Assembly: GCA_029465975.1 (NCBI GenBank)
Contig: CM055747.1
Location: 10,807,788 to 10,871,787 of the forward strand
Length of the DNA stretch: 64,000 bases
Reading direction: 5' to 3'
Origin: Dallia pectoralis
Lineage: Eukaryota; Chordata; Actinopteri; Esociformes; Umbridae
In this document: piece after piece, positions 20,107 to 31,737 of the stretch
Position numbering within the stretch: position 1 is the stretch's first letter
How the letters are laid out: every line of letters begins with the position of its first letter
Position numbers and translations under genes: made by a program
The notes under the pieces: generated by a model
The model's database searches: none
What the model was told of the DNA's origin: nothing
What the model saw: the letters and a program-made list of their open reading frames with translations, nothing else

Positions 20107-22448
20107 CGGTCAGAGGGGACGGGCAGGAAAACATCAACCCGGTGAGATCAAACCATTGTGATTCCTGTAATTAGTTAATCATGTCAGTATTTACAGTAAA
20201 AAGTAATTTTGTTCGGATGTTTAGTGAAGACTTGTTTATTCTGAGTGTTGAGTTGCTATGCAGATGTATGGTTGTGTGAGATTTTCGTTCCACTGGGGAG
20301 GAGTACCGGTGTCTTGGCACTATGCTTACGCTTAAAGTTAGGTGTTTAGTGTAGTGTAGCGTACATTGCGTATCGCCTGATAAACGGGGTTTGTCAGGTC
20401 CGTGCAGCTCGTGGAGCGTGACTGGACCCATGATGGTTGATATCTCATTGTCCCTAGTTTACCGGTTACAACTAGGGGACTGCATATATAGCTACTGTCA
20501 GGGTAAATTCTCAGTAGAAATCAGCTCATTGTTAGTGAGAGGTCTTATTTTTCGCTGTCCAGGGTCGTTCGTACGCGTACGCAAATATCATATTAAAATG
20601 ACCTAGGTGTGATTCATGCATGATCTGGGGTAAAGCTTCATGAAGTTGGGACAGGGGTCCCAGGCCAAAGTTTTGTCGACACATTTATTTTCAGGTTTTC
20701 CTGTGCACGAGGAATTCCTATTTTATATTATTGTTTGTTTTAGGCCTTATGTAACATTTGCGCTAATGACATAATTAAGAGTATTTCCGATTAGAACTCT
20801 GCATGTTTTTACCTGGAACACTATATGTTCCATTTTGTTTGTTTTGTAGGAGGACTACATTCTAGGTTATAGGGAGATTATGTTCTAGTTATATGCTATG
20901 GTTATTCGTTTTGTGAAGTTAACTGAAGGACATTTGGATTTGTTCCTATAAATGTTGGCATGATGATATAATGAATGACCATGTGGGTTAAGTGTATTTC
21001 TGATACACCCTTTTATTTTTATTATTGGCTTTTGGCTATTTTGAGTAACATGTTTAAGACATTCTGAGTTCTTGATTGTTAAAAGGGCAGAAAGTTAACT
21101 GTAACTCTTTGTCTGCCTGTCAAGAGATGGTTTCTGCTAAATGAGGGGTGTTATCTTTATGAACTTTTCTTTGACCCTCCCTGGGGTGCTTCTCTGGGTC
21201 AAAAGAGGGGGCACACCCAAGTTGTTTATTTAGAAGGGGGGGCTGGTTTAGTGTGCGATTGTGAGGTGGCTCAGCCCAGAGCTAACAGATGGCTGGTCGT
21301 AAACCATATTTTAGTCATGTGTTTTATCTTAGATAAATTTAACAAGTTTGTCTATGACAGTTGGTTGTTTTCTCCATTGTTGATGAACTGAAGGAGAAAA
21401 CAAGAGGGGAAGTGACGTAATAAACATATTCAAGAATATAGCATTTGTTAAATTTGGATTTCAGGCAATTGAAGTGTTTAATTTGATAGAATGTCTAAAC
21501 ATTTGAATGGTTGAGGAGAATAGCTATTACAAATGTATTTGGCCTAGCAAAATTAAATCTGAGCAGTAAACACAATGTCATTCTATTGTAAGAGATGGTA
21601 ACTGACACATGGAATGCAATAACTGTTTGCAGGTTGTGTCGCATTAAAAATCAACAGGTTGGACCATGAACAACTGGAGCAGAGCATCTGAGCCCTACCC
21701 CCACGCACACACACACACACATATATCAGAAGCTAACTGAATGACTTTAGGTACAGACCACAGAAAAGGTCAAACCAGAACCAAGGAAAAAGGTGTCATC
21801 CAGACCACAATGAAGGCAATTACTAAATTGTGTGAATGTTATTGTACACTTTTCAAGGAAGTTATGGACTGTAAAGAGAAAAAGGTGAACGTGTTGCAGA
21901 TTTCAGAAATTATCTTGAACGTCGGTTTGAGTTGTACAAAGGAAAAACAAGAACATTGAACACACACATATTGCATCTCTGGACTATTAAAGAATGGCCA
22001 CTGTTTGGCCACACTCATTAAAGACGTTGAAGGAGCCTACCAGAGCTGAGAAGATGAAAAAGGAACATTTATACACTCACACCATGATTGAAATCTTCAT
22101 TTCTGATGATCAAAGAGTGCCAACATATTTACTGATGTTTTCTTAATGATTAGTTCCTCACACACTAGATGGAGGACTAGGAATCCAGAATATGAAAATG
22201 ACACTGTTGAATGTTGCTAAGTACTGTACTGACATTGGATTATTTCAATTGATTGTGTATTATGTTTGGTAAAAGTATTTTTCTTAACAGGTTACAGTTC
22301 CAGACATATGACAGTGGTGGATCCATATATTCCTGATTGGTTATGAGTAATTAGTAAGCTTGAGTGAACTCAAATTTAGTGTTGACACTCTTAAAATTTA
22401 GAGTTGACACACTTAAATTGTTTAACATGATTAAGGGTTTATAATGTT
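20107..22448 (+). other. 3' internal region of the second provirus, no pol or env
   Basis: The equivalent of 10247-12588, with the same short frames and no recognisable retroviral enzyme or envelope domain. Confidence 0.8.
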
Positions 22449-23195
22449 AAAAAGGGCAGATTGTTATGGAATTTTATGATCACTCAAGAAGTTTATTAAC
22501 ATGTAAGTCTTATAGATGTTGTTTAGGCCAAAAGGCACAGAGGAAAGAATGTTTAGGATGAACCTTCTGTTTCTCTGGAATTAAGTCTTATGATAGGGGA
22601 CACATGTCTATTGACCTATTGACCTCAAGAAAGGTCCTGGGGAGGAAATAGATGTCACTAAATAACTTTGCGGCTTGGCTGGTAGGAATTGTATGGGCCT
22701 TTGTCTGTTAAGAAAAACAAAGATTGCTGACCTCCTCCTTAAGTTCCTGAGTCAATGACCTGGTGGTTATCTGATGAACACATGTGGTCTCCACTCATAC
22801 TGCTTGAGGCACAGGGGTCAGGTTTTGACATTCCCCCTTGTGCCAATCAAACTGTCCTGCCTACTTCTGAGGATACATCTGTCTTCCATCAATACTGTGT
22901 GTCAATGAGTGTGCGTAACTTCATTCCTTTAAATACCCCTGCAGAAGTTGTAATCATTAGGTCAGTCTGATCCAGCACAGGTTATTGTCCTGTTGTCTGA
23001 TGAAGACTTTCCTCAAACCTATTCTTTAAGTTTGCCATAGGGATTGATCTGATCAATGCAAAAGCTTATACCTGTATTTGAGAAATGGTTTCTTACTTGC
23101 AATTAAACCTGTTAAAAGTGTCAAACTGTAACATACTCTCGTGCGTCTTACTTTAAGTTCGAATTCAGCTATTGAAGTCTAAAATTTCCACGACA

Positions 23196-23316
23196 CCCAA
23201 CACTATTAATATGGATGTTTAGCATAATAACATATGGTCGGTACCCAACACTATTAATGTGGATGTTTAGCATAATAACATAATATGGTCGGTACCCAAC
23301 ACTAATAATGTCTGAC
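23196..23316. repeat. Satellite tail beyond the second provirus
   Basis: The same two and a half 51-bp units as at 13335-13455, beginning with the CCCA duplication. Confidence 0.9.
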
Positions 23317-24233
23317 ACATTAAACGTTACGTCACACCAGATCTGGGAAACCATGGCACCTCCAACACACCAGGTGTCGCTAAATGACCATATCTGTAGT
23401 TATGGGGCCAACACAGAACAATATGAATGTTTACATACTCACTCTGGGTAAAGCCTTTTGCTGTATAACTAAAATGTGAAATCACACAGTGCACATTGTT
23501 GTTACATTTACATCTGTACTGCTGTGGAAAGACAGGGTTTCTTACAGAATGTAATGCGTCTTGGGAGCTAACTAGATAACAGCTACCTTGGCCTTCTATG
23601 TTATTCTATGTATGGGTTGGACATCCTGGTTGTGGTATAATAAACAGAGAGAACAACTACTTATTGTGCAGTTGTCCTAGAGCAGTGCCACTTGAAACGC
23701 TTCTGTGGTTAGTTTTGTACTTCTAGTCAGCTAGCTTGCTACTTAAATGTAAAGTTTCCCCAGGGAGTGTTTTAATTTGGCCAACCACTTGATTCTCAAG
23801 TCCATATCAGCTGATTGAGTCAAACATCACTTTAAGGTTGTTACGTTTATTAAGCATGGCTTGGTGATTGTAAAAGCACTTTGTCGTTGTAATATGGGCT
23901 TTATAAAATACGTTTGATTTGATTATGCATCTATAACCAGAATACAACAACAGCAACAAACAATTTTTAAGTGCATCGTTCCGCAAGACTGACTAGGCTC
24001 TACCAGTGCCCACTTCTCTTCACAGAACTGCCTTTCCACTAAAATGTGTGTTTTCTAGGTTGAATTACTTGTTTCAGGTCCAGGGCGTGGTTTCACTACA
24101 TTTTGGGCAGTTTGAAACCAAAATACTATACCACTAATGTCAATAAAAACCAATGAGTTAAGTGCTAGCATTATTATTGGGCAAGCTAAGCTGATGGTGG
24201 TAGTGTGTCTGTTGTCGTGTATGTTGTTGACAG
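23317..24233. other. Non-coding, second copy of 13456-14372
   Basis: Near-identical to the first copy. No gene supported. Confidence 0.6.
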
Positions 24234-24395
24234 AGTTCGACCGCTACGAGCGTCACATCTACGAGGAGATGGCCAAGATGCCTCTCTTCCAGAGGAAGAC
24301 GCTGGTTCTGATTGGTGCTCAGGGAGTGGGCCGGCATAGCCTGAAGAACCGACTTACTGTCATCAACCCTCAGTGCTTGGGAACGACAGTCCCTT
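24234..24395 (+). pseudogene. Orphan MAGUK guanylate-kinase exon, second copy
   Basis: The same 162-bp exon-like block as at 14373-14534, with identical acceptor and donor. The TG-rich tract right after the donor is longer here, as microsatellite alleles would be. Confidence 0.6.
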
Positions 24396-26187
24396 GTAAG
24401 TTTTGTCTTTGTGTGTGTGTCTCTGCGTGTGTGTCTCTGCGTGTGTGTGTGTGTATGTGTGTGTCTCTGCGTACATTTGAGAAGCTGTACATAATCATAA
24501 AAAAAAATAACAGCCTTTCGCTGCCTCCCGGGCCTAGTCCTTGACAGTTCATCGTGCCCTGCACTCCTCGCAGCAGGCCGCCCAACGTCCACCCCAAATT
24601 AGTGGTGGTGCTAAAGAGCCTGTCGAGGGAGCCGTAGTGGTAGTGCCTTGCAGTGGTGTCATGTGGGCCTGTACACATTTTAATTTGGATATTGGCTCAA
24701 ATAACACTTCCCAGATAGCTTCTATACGTTATTGCCCTGACTCTGTTGGTGTTAATCATTGAACAAGCTGCAGGGGTCAGGTAATCTGGCTCTCTTTACT
24801 GGCTTTACTCTTTCACCCACATGTGCTCTCAGGTACTGCCATTTGGCACCGATTGGTACTTGGTAGTACTGACGTAATTCTGATGACTGAACCAATGAAT
24901 GTTACGTACCACTAAAACTGAACTTTTATCTTAACTTCTAAAACATGATTCAGCTGAAGTGTTTTTTGAGATTTTGTACAATTTTGAAAATCTTAACATT
25001 TAATACCAGTTATATCGTTTCACATGTTTACCAACTTATTGGTTCTCTTTGCGCTGTGCGAAGTTTTATTTATAGAACCAAGGATAATAGTGTGTGTATA
25101 AATTGGGATGTTGTATGTCAATCAATAAATCAAATTTGATTCATACAATCATCCAGCCTGAATCCGACAGAGCACCCATCGACAAGTTGAACATGAAAAA
25201 CAAGTTCAACAAGTTGATACACGGCGGCTAGGAAAAACTCCCTGAAGGTCAAATTTAGGAAGAAACCTAGAGAGGAACCAGGCTCTAAGGGGGTCCTCTT
25301 CTGGCTGTGCTGGGTGATTTAAAAAATCTTAATAGTCCAATTGTGGTGTGTGTGTGCATGAGTTGCCGATGTTCATTAGTTCCTCACGCAGCGTTTCGGC
25401 AGCAGCCAAGAAAGAAATCTGTCAGAGAAAAATAGAAGAGAGCAGTTATATGGGAGCACTGGTAGTGATCATTCATATTTACCAGATCACCTTGTGTGAT
25501 CTTGCTGGTTATGTGTATAGTGGCGGCATATCTAGATTAAACCCCGGGGAAAACTGCACAAATATAATCTTTCCTCATGTTCCACAACTTAGAATGTTTA
25601 TTTTTTTTACAATTTTTTAGGTGATACATGTTTTTCTATCAGAATGTCTTCTATGTGTTAATCCCAATTTGTCTTGTATCCTCACCTCTTCCTCAGGCTG
25701 GTTTTGCCCTTTTTAATGTCCTGTTCCTCGAACGGGACATGGGTGGGAGGAGTCAGGGGGCGTACCATATCCCATGCGGAGGCGGCCCTGACTGTTGAGG
25801 GCACGGCCTGTGCTGCTGAGGTCTCATATGCAGAGGGGCCATCTTGGCCGGGCAGCAAAATGGACTCGTGGCCTGGGCACTGTTGTCAGAAAGGACCAAT
25901 AGCAGAGTTATAAACCGGTTAGAGTCTTGAATGTGTATTGGCTGCAAGCTGTTATGTGTGAGACTGTGCATTTCATGAATAAGTTCACTATCTAGGCATT
26001 CATTATAATAACTCTTCAGGCATATAACAAATACTATCAAAAGGAATGTTTAGCATCACTGCTTCAACGCTCTATGCTCCTTGTTAACAATACGATGGGA
26101 ATATCTTTTCAACGCAACTCAATGTCTATCAGGACAATACATGAATGTATGGCCTAACTCTATAAATACACGATACGAGTTACTTAC
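24396..26187. other. Second copy of the post-exon sequence, then unique sequence
   Basis: Matches 14535-16148 up to 26000. It lacks the 20-bp satellite-like word present at about 15002-15021 and has several single-base differences. From 26001 the sequence is unique and forms the 3' flank or intron of the minus-strand gene whose exon ends at 26188. Confidence 0.7.
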
Positions 26188-26667
26188 AAATCTCTGGACG
26201 GTGATCTTCTCCGAACTGTCAGGGCTGCTGCTGGTCGGGATGCCTTGCACTTGTTGGTTCAACTCTGCAAGTCTCTCCGAACAGACCCTGAAGACCTCAT
26301 TCAACTTGTCCAGTCGATCCTGTTGAATCCCCTTCATGTCCGTCCTGGTTCCGGACTTTACGGGGCCCGTCTTCTGGTCCATTCCCACAGTGTTACTCAC
26401 CCAGTTTCCCTTTTTGTTTGACAGCCATCTCGTAATCCATCCGAAGCATCCGATGCTCTTCTCTGGCTCCTCCTGCGGCTCCAGCCATTCACCCAGGATG
26501 AGGTCCATGTAGTCCAGGTTCTCCCTGATCCTCCTAAGGTTCTCCACCTGGGTGTTGGTCCTCTCTGGTAGCCATGAGGGCTGGTCAGTGAAGAGCATCG
26601 GTGTCTGTTTGCCGACCATGGAAGGACGAAGGGCAATGTTGGGCTGAGGTTCAGCTGGCAACGAGAT
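26188..26667 (-). CDS. Large exon (160 codons) of an unassigned minus-strand gene
   Basis: Acceptor TTTTTTACACAG precedes 26667 and donor GTAAGT follows 26188. The 480 bp are open in phase 0 and read from ISLPAEPQPNIAL to ITVQRF. The composition is hydrophilic with heptad-like charged stretches ('QVENLRRIRENLDYMDLIL', 'QQDRLDKLNEVFRVCSERLA'), so a helical or coiled-coil protein is likely. I do not recognise the family. It follows three short phase-0 exons (27.58-26.91 kb) and two further exons at 32.6-32.25 kb. The strong donor means it is not the last exon, although no downstream exon is recognised in the window. Confidence 0.65.
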
Positions 26668-26913
26668 CTGTGTAAAAAACGGAATCAAATGCAATGAGCT
26701 TTTGAGACAGGACATGTTTGATAAAGGCCATATCCACACAAAACACATCTAGACACACACCACACATCTAGACACACACTAACACATATAAACACACGAT
26801 TAAAAGATATAAACAGATGGCTGTACTCTGGGAAACCCATACCTGGTGGAAATCTCCATAAATATTACAACAGAGTAGGTACAAAGACATGACAGATGGT
26901 ACAATTCTCTTAC

Positions 26914-27009
26914 CTCAGAAACACAGTCACTAATTGAGCTGAGGGAGATGTGATCAGTCTCTGTGGAGGAACAGATCTCCACAATTGGTTCCTCTGACAC
27001 CCCCAAACA
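26914..27009 (-). CDS. Short cassette exon (32 codons), minus-strand gene
   Basis: 96 bp, phase 0 at both ends, acceptor ATCCTCAG and donor GAG|GTAAGA. It encodes CLGVSEEPIVEICSSTETDH followed by ISLSSISDCVSE. It resembles the exon at 27492-27581, and the adjoining introns also match (for example 'gtagaatatagtgtca', 'gatattgagtcttcatttgta'). The pair therefore arose by tandem duplication of an exon with its intron. Confidence 0.6.
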
Positions 27010-27290
27010 CTGAGGATACAGAAAGTGAAATATACTCAGGACCACTGTAGAATATAGTGTCAATGGCAAAGATATTGAGTCTTCATTTGTAATAAAGCCC
27101 TCATAGTTAGTTGGTGGTTTGGTTAAATGGAAAGATGGATCTATGTGGTGTGTCTCAGTATTGGTACCTAGTCGGTAGGCGCTGGTGTATTGGGTTGTGG
27201 AAAAAACAGAACTAATGTAGAACAATCCTAATGTTTTAAGCTATAGTTACATAACTTTTTGTAGTGCTTCAAATTTAACACCTGTCTTAC

Positions 27291-27398
27291 CTCTACTGTT
27301 TTGTCAATAGATGACTTGACCGGGATGTCATCAGAACACGCAAAGGACTGGATCTCCTCACGTGGTCTCACATGAATCAATGTCGACTGGGTAATCGA
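27291..27398 (-). CDS. Short cassette exon (36 codons), minus-strand gene
   Basis: 108 bp, phase 0, acceptor TTATTTTACAG and donor GAG|GTAAGA. It encodes SITQSTLIHVRPREEIQSFA and continues to DKTVE. The ending and donor match the neighbouring cassette exons, which suggests a shared origin with more divergence. No known domain. Confidence 0.6.
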
Positions 27399-27491
27399 CT
27401 GTAAAATAATAATAATGATTTAGAGCTATCCTATGTTTTAAACTTAGTGACATATCTTCCTCTAGAGCTTCAGAATTCAGGCCCGTCTTAC

Positions 27492-27581
27492 CTCATTGTC
27501 ATGGTTACTAGATGACTTCTGGTGGTTGTCATCAGGCTCACCGCTGGAACCGATTACCTCAATGGGTTCCACACCGAAACA
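27492..27581 (-). CDS. Short cassette exon (30 codons), minus-strand gene
   Basis: 90 bp, phase 0, acceptor ATCCTCAG and donor GAG|GTAAGA. It encodes CFGVEPIEVIGSSGEPDDNH followed by QKSSSNHDNE. It is paralogous to the exon at 26914-27009. Being symmetric in phase, each such exon could be skipped or multiplied without breaking the frame. Confidence 0.6.
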
Positions 27582-27949
27582 CTGAGGATAGAGAACGTGA
27601 AATCTACTCAGTGCCACGGTAGAATATAGTGTCATTGACGAGGATATTGAGTCTTCATTTGTATTGAATTTTGGTTGTACGTTTTTTAAAAATAATTTAA
27701 TCTTAATTGATCTTAATTGTAGCTATGGTAATTTCACAACAATTCTTACGTTTCTTTTTGTTGCCTATTGATTGCGAATTCAGGACATCTCTACGTAGCT
27801 AGCACTCCTGTCTAATGTAAAATAATGGCTTTTGAAGTTATTGTTTGACAAAATTAGGTCCTATTAAAAGCTGTGTTAAAATATGTTCAGTATGTCTTCA
27901 GTTGTATATTGTGTGATGTAATGCTGTACTGTTCTGTATGGAGTGTGTT
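27582..27949. other. Intron sequence of the minus-strand gene
   Basis: Part of the intron between the exon at 27.58 kb and the one at 32.26 kb. The first 90 bp are a copy of the intron beside the paralogous exon. No gene is seen. Confidence 0.6.
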
Positions 27950-29079
27950 CATACCACAAGAGGGCGCTAAAGTGCAGGCTATAGGACGTGTTCACGTTAT
28001 TATGTTTGTCCCAGTTGATTTTGCCGTTGTTAATAAAACCTGTTTTAACTTGGCAGTTTGTCCCACCAAGACAAACGCTCGTGGCTGGAACAAAGACGAC
28101 ACAGAGATGGTGTGCTTCAAGTGTGGCACCAAAGGCCACCGAGTTAAAGGATGTCGACAGAAGACATGGTGGAGTCTCTGCAGAAGTGACACCCACAAAG
28201 ACGCCACGTGCAGGCGTAAGGATAAAGACAAAAGGATGGTGCGAATAAAGTCTCAGAAGACGCCGACGAGGACTACGTGTTCAAGATGAGAGACAGAGGG
28301 ACCGATACCCAGCGGCAGCCGGCATGCAGCATCCAGGAGAAAGGTCTGATGGTGGACACGAGGGCTACCTCTCATGTCATCACGGACAGAACCATGTTCA
28401 AGAGTTTTGATGGCGCGTTCAGGCCAGAAACGCACCGTGTCGAGCTGGCGGACGGTGCAGCGGGGTCGCTCAGCGGAGGGGAAATGCTGAGGTTTCACTC
28501 ATCGACAGCAGAGGACAGCGACGCAAGGCGGTGCTGAAAGACACTTTGTTCGTACCCCCAAAGCATCTTCTCTGTGAAGGCAGCGACTATGAGTGGGGCT
28601 ACGGTTGTTTTTAAAGAAGATGAAGCCATCCTGATAACCAGAGACGGTACCAGATTTAACATTCACGTGTATGGCAGGTTGTATTATTTGCATACCAAAC
28701 TGAGTCTAATGATAAGTGTAATGTTTGTCACGACATACAGACACGGCACAAGATATTAGGCCACTGTAACTATCACAATGTTCTTAAGTTGCAGAATGTT
28801 GTCAAAGGTATGCAGATCAAAGGCAAAACTGGTAGACCTGAGCAAGAGTGTGAGGTATGTATTCAGGGAAAGTTTGCCCAAACCAGTTTTGCCTTTCACA
28901 TTTCTATACATTTCCACGCAGTTTGACCTGGTCCCGGCCACAACAGAGGATGAGATGAAAAAGCAAAAGCACAGACCGATTCGCTGACTGGGAAGACGAT
29001 GCGTCATTTGATCATTGTGTTTTTTGCAAAGCAGTGTATTTGTATGTGCCGTGACAGTGCACCGTTTTTGATAAAACAA

Positions 29080-29240
29080 AGTTATTATTAATATAAAAAA
29101 TGGCGTGTTTTCTCATGCGGGACGGGAGAAGACAAGTTTTGCAGGTGCGGGCGGGAGTGGACATCCACATTGCGGGAGCTGGCGGTAATGGTCAGAAATT
29201 CTGTGGGAGCGGGATGAAGAAAACAACGAGAGAAAGAAGA
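29080..29240. repeat. GC-rich hAT-like fragment inside the copia region
   Basis: 'gcgggcgggagtggacatcc' and 'gcgggagctggcgg' style sequence is typical of terminal parts of some fish hAT elements. It sits where copia integrase would be expected, so it may have replaced that part. Assignment is from memory only. Confidence 0.35.
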
Positions 29241-29324
29241 ACACAGAGTTACCTAGATGACTTGATAACTTAAGACATTGATAGTGATGGGGTTCATATC
29301 ACAGTAGACTACTGCTGTAGAGCA

Positions 29325-29735
29325 GTGTGTGGCATTCCACAGAGTTGTGGGGGAGCAATGGAGTCAGCTAACTCAAACGAATGGGTAAAAGCCATGGATG
29401 AGGAAATTCAGTCCTTAAACGAGAACAAAACCTTTACCCCGACAACACTGCCAATGGGCAAGAAAATAGTGGGGGGTAGATGGGTTCACTCTATCAAGAC
29501 TGATGTAGATGGAAAAGACAAATACAAAGCACGGTTTGTGGCAAAGGGTTACAACCAGAAAATGGGAATAGACTATGGGGAGACGGTTTCACCTACAGCG
29601 GACCTGACGAGTGTAAGGGTGGTACTACAGAAAGTGGCACAGGAGAATGTATTCCAGCACCAAATGGACGTGAAAACAGCAGACTTGCACGCTCTCATAG
29701 ACTACGAGATCTACATCAATCCACCGGAGGGTTAA
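29325..29735 (+). pseudogene. copia reverse transcriptase, N-terminal part
   Basis: 136 codons covering the start of the RVT_2-type reverse transcriptase domain. It ends at a TAA right after IYINPPEG, where intact copies continue into the YKL...YGLKQ block. The block resumes in the +1 frame at about 29740. Confidence 0.85.
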
Positions 29736-29751
29736 AGAGAAAGAGGGTACA

Positions 29752-30381
29752 GTGTATAAGTTAGAGAAATCACTATATGGCCTTAAACAATCCGGGAGAA
29801 ATTGGAATAAGGTTTTGCATGATTGTCTAACTGAGGATGGGTTTAAACAAAAGCCAGCCAACCACTGTGTTTATGCCAAAGAGTCAAAAGGAGGGGAGGT
29901 GATCATAATCATATGGGTCGATGACTTTATCATTGCAACAATCAATAAAGAGGAACTGAAAAAGGTGAAAGAGATGCTTGCAGAAAAGTTTAAAATGAAA
30001 GATTTGGGCAAACACTTGACTCTGGGCATCGATTTCAGTCAGTCAGATGGGTGTGTAAAGATGTCACAGGAAAAGTACACTAACCAGATACTACAGCGTT
30101 TTAATATGCAAGACTGTAGGACCAGAGAAACACTTTGTGAGCAAAAGCTAGAGTATACTGAAGATGCAGTAAAGATGACAGATGTCAGGATGTACAGAGA
30201 AGCTGCAGGAAGTCTTATATACCTGACTACTGTGAAGCACATACTAAGGTATCTCAAAGGCACCGCAGAGAAAGGGTTAAGTTTGAGGAGAAATGACAGT
30301 GGGAAGTTAGGTATACAGGCCTACAGTGATGCCGACTGGGCGGCTGATTCCAGTGACAGACGCATTATCAAATTATTTTAA
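29752..30381 (+). pseudogene. copia reverse transcriptase and RNase H, C-terminal part
   Basis: About 209 codons from KSLYGLKQSGRNW through the catalytic box (WVDD) to the RNase H motif YSDADWA. A deletion near 30228 joins 'SLIYLTT' to 'VKHILRYLKGT', removing sequence usually found between them. The final codons come from the adjoining repeat and are not copia. Confidence 0.8.
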
Positions 30382-30436
30382 TGCGTTAAACATTTGAAAA
30401 TAACGGCTCAGATTAACGCATTAACTATCCCAGCCC
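30362..30436. repeat. Fragment of a hAT-type non-autonomous element
   Basis: 'attaacgcattaactatcccagccctat' resembles the ends of common fish hAT elements (the 'gattaacgc...cagccct' pattern). It cuts off the copia RNase H domain. Confidence 0.35.
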
Positions 30437-30527
30437 TATATTATAATAATATATAATAACACAGCCTCAACAACATCCTTATGAACACTTGGGGAGAAAT
30501 AGAGCTGCATGGGAGAACTGTTCTGGC

Positions 30528-30647
<120 letters not shown>

Positions 30648-30966
30648 AAAACACAGAGATTAAACCCAAGCAGACGTGCAGCTCACCACACACAAAAGCC
30701 ACAGGAAAGCGGACCGGGCTTGGGTTTTGGAGAACACATCCAGACCAAACCTCACACATGCCAGGGCCTCCAGAAAGGAGATGGCCCTGTGGGTAAAGAA
30801 ATAAAAGACTGTTTGAGAAAACGTTGATAAGAAACATATGTATTAATTTGAGTCTATAGGTTAATCACACATTACATGGATTGGTATAGAAAAGGCCTGC
30901 AAACGCAAAAACAGCTGAATAGCACAAGTTGAGCCAAAACATCCAACACTGTGTCCCAACTCGTTT
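30648..30966. other. Intronic sequence, nothing recognised
   Basis: Between the CA run and the 38-bp minisatellite. No exon or known repeat identified. Confidence 0.5.
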
Positions 30967-31531
30967 GCACTGTGTATCAGTTAGTTTTGCATAATACTAG
31001 AGATGCACTGTGTATCAGTTAGTTTAGCATAATACTAGAGATGCACTGTGTATCAGTTAGATTAGCATAATACTAGATATGCACTGTGTATCAGTTAGAT
31101 TAGCATAATACTAGAGATGCACTGTGTATCAGTTAGTTTAGCATAATACTAGAGATGCACTGTGTATCAGTTAGATTAGCATAATACTAGAGATGCACTG
31201 TGTATCAGTTAGATTAGCATAATACTAGAGATGCACTGTGTATCAGTTAGATTAGCATAATACTAGAGATGCACTGCACTGTTTATCAGTTAGATTAGCA
31301 TAATACTAGAGATGCACTGTGTATCAGTTAGATTAGCATAATACTAGAGATGCACTGTGTATCAGTTAGATTAGCATAATACTAGATATGCACTGTGTAT
31401 AATACATAGAGATGCACTGTGTATCAGTTAGATTAGCATAATACTAGAGATGCACTGTGTATCAGTTAGATTAGCATAATACTAGAGATGCACTGTGTAT
31501 CAGTTAGATTAGCATAATACTAGAGATGCAC
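30967..31531. repeat. 38-bp minisatellite, about 15 copies
   Basis: Unit AGATGCACTGTGTATCAGTT plus AGATTAGCATAATACTAG. The first copies carry TAGTTT where later copies carry TAGATT. One truncated unit lies near 31400 and one 5-bp duplication (GCACTGCACTG) near 31271. Confidence 0.95.
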
Positions 31532-31624
31532 GATATTCCATATGCCAATAATATTAAACTTGTTTTGGCGATACGTGAGTACAGACATACGTGAATACAG
31601 GCACACAGCACGTGTCTAACATAC

Positions 31625-31737
31625 CGTACGGTGGGAGCAGTGATTATTCCCAGGAGGAGGATCCGGCACCAGCTGAGAGCGTCAGACGGCTGGAAAACGA
31701 AGATGTGCTTTAGGAAGAACGTGTTCAACTCCAACAG
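31625..31737 (-). pseudogene. Orphan exon resembling phosphatidylserine synthase 1
   Basis: A 113-bp exon-like block with acceptor GACAG before 31737 and donor GTATGT after 31625. It encodes LLELNTFFLKHIFVFQPSDA followed by LSWCRILLLGIITAPTV, a membrane-spanning stretch that I recognise as close to PTDSS1 (base-exchange enzyme of the endoplasmic reticulum, phosphatidylcholine to phosphatidylserine). The frame and splice sites are intact. The neighbouring PTDSS1 exons, expected to read 'QYYAYLTD' next, are not visible. It lies in an intron of a different minus-strand gene, so I read it as a dispersed exon copy. Its splice sites would let it be included in that transcript. Confidence 0.6.

Larger units (their letters stand above)
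17102..23195 (+). mobile_element. Second copy of the gag-only endogenous retrovirus (probable allele of the first)
   Basis: The same structure at an offset of about 9.86 kb: 5' LTR 17102-17840 (739 bp), primer-binding site 17843-17860, gag, 3' LTR 22462-23195 (734 bp), and CCCA duplications at 17098-17101 and 23196-23199. It sits at the identical satellite position with the identical target duplication. It therefore descends from the same insertion event and is not an independent integration. It differs from the first by a few single-base changes and small indels (for example TACTCTCG versus TACTCG in the 5' LTR). Its two LTRs differ only by one 5-bp repeat unit. Confidence 0.9.
27950..30381 (+). 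mobile_element. Degenerate Ty1/copia-type retrotransposon
   Basis: Pieces appear in Ty1/copia order. A zinc knuckle CFKCGTKGHRVKGC lies at about 28112-28153, with a second knuckle whose first Cys is Trp (WWSLC...H...C). An aspartic protease site follows at about 28350, reading VDTRATSH where the family has D(S/T)GA, so it is dead. Integrase is not recognisable. Reverse transcriptase begins at 29325-29735 (NEWVKAMDEEI; RWVHSIKTD; ARFVAKGYNQ) and resumes after a stop and frameshift at 29752 (KLEKSLYGLKQSGRNW; WVDDFIIAT in place of YVDD). RNase H ends in AYSDADWAAD at about 30340, where another repeat truncates it. It lies in an intron of the minus-strand gene, in antisense orientation. No intact LTR pair was identified. 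Confidence 0.85.

Noticed and set aside
6791..26000. Two independent insertions of the retrovirus
   Set aside because: Both sit at the same position of the same satellite with the same CCCA duplication and matching flanks, so they are copies of one insertion.
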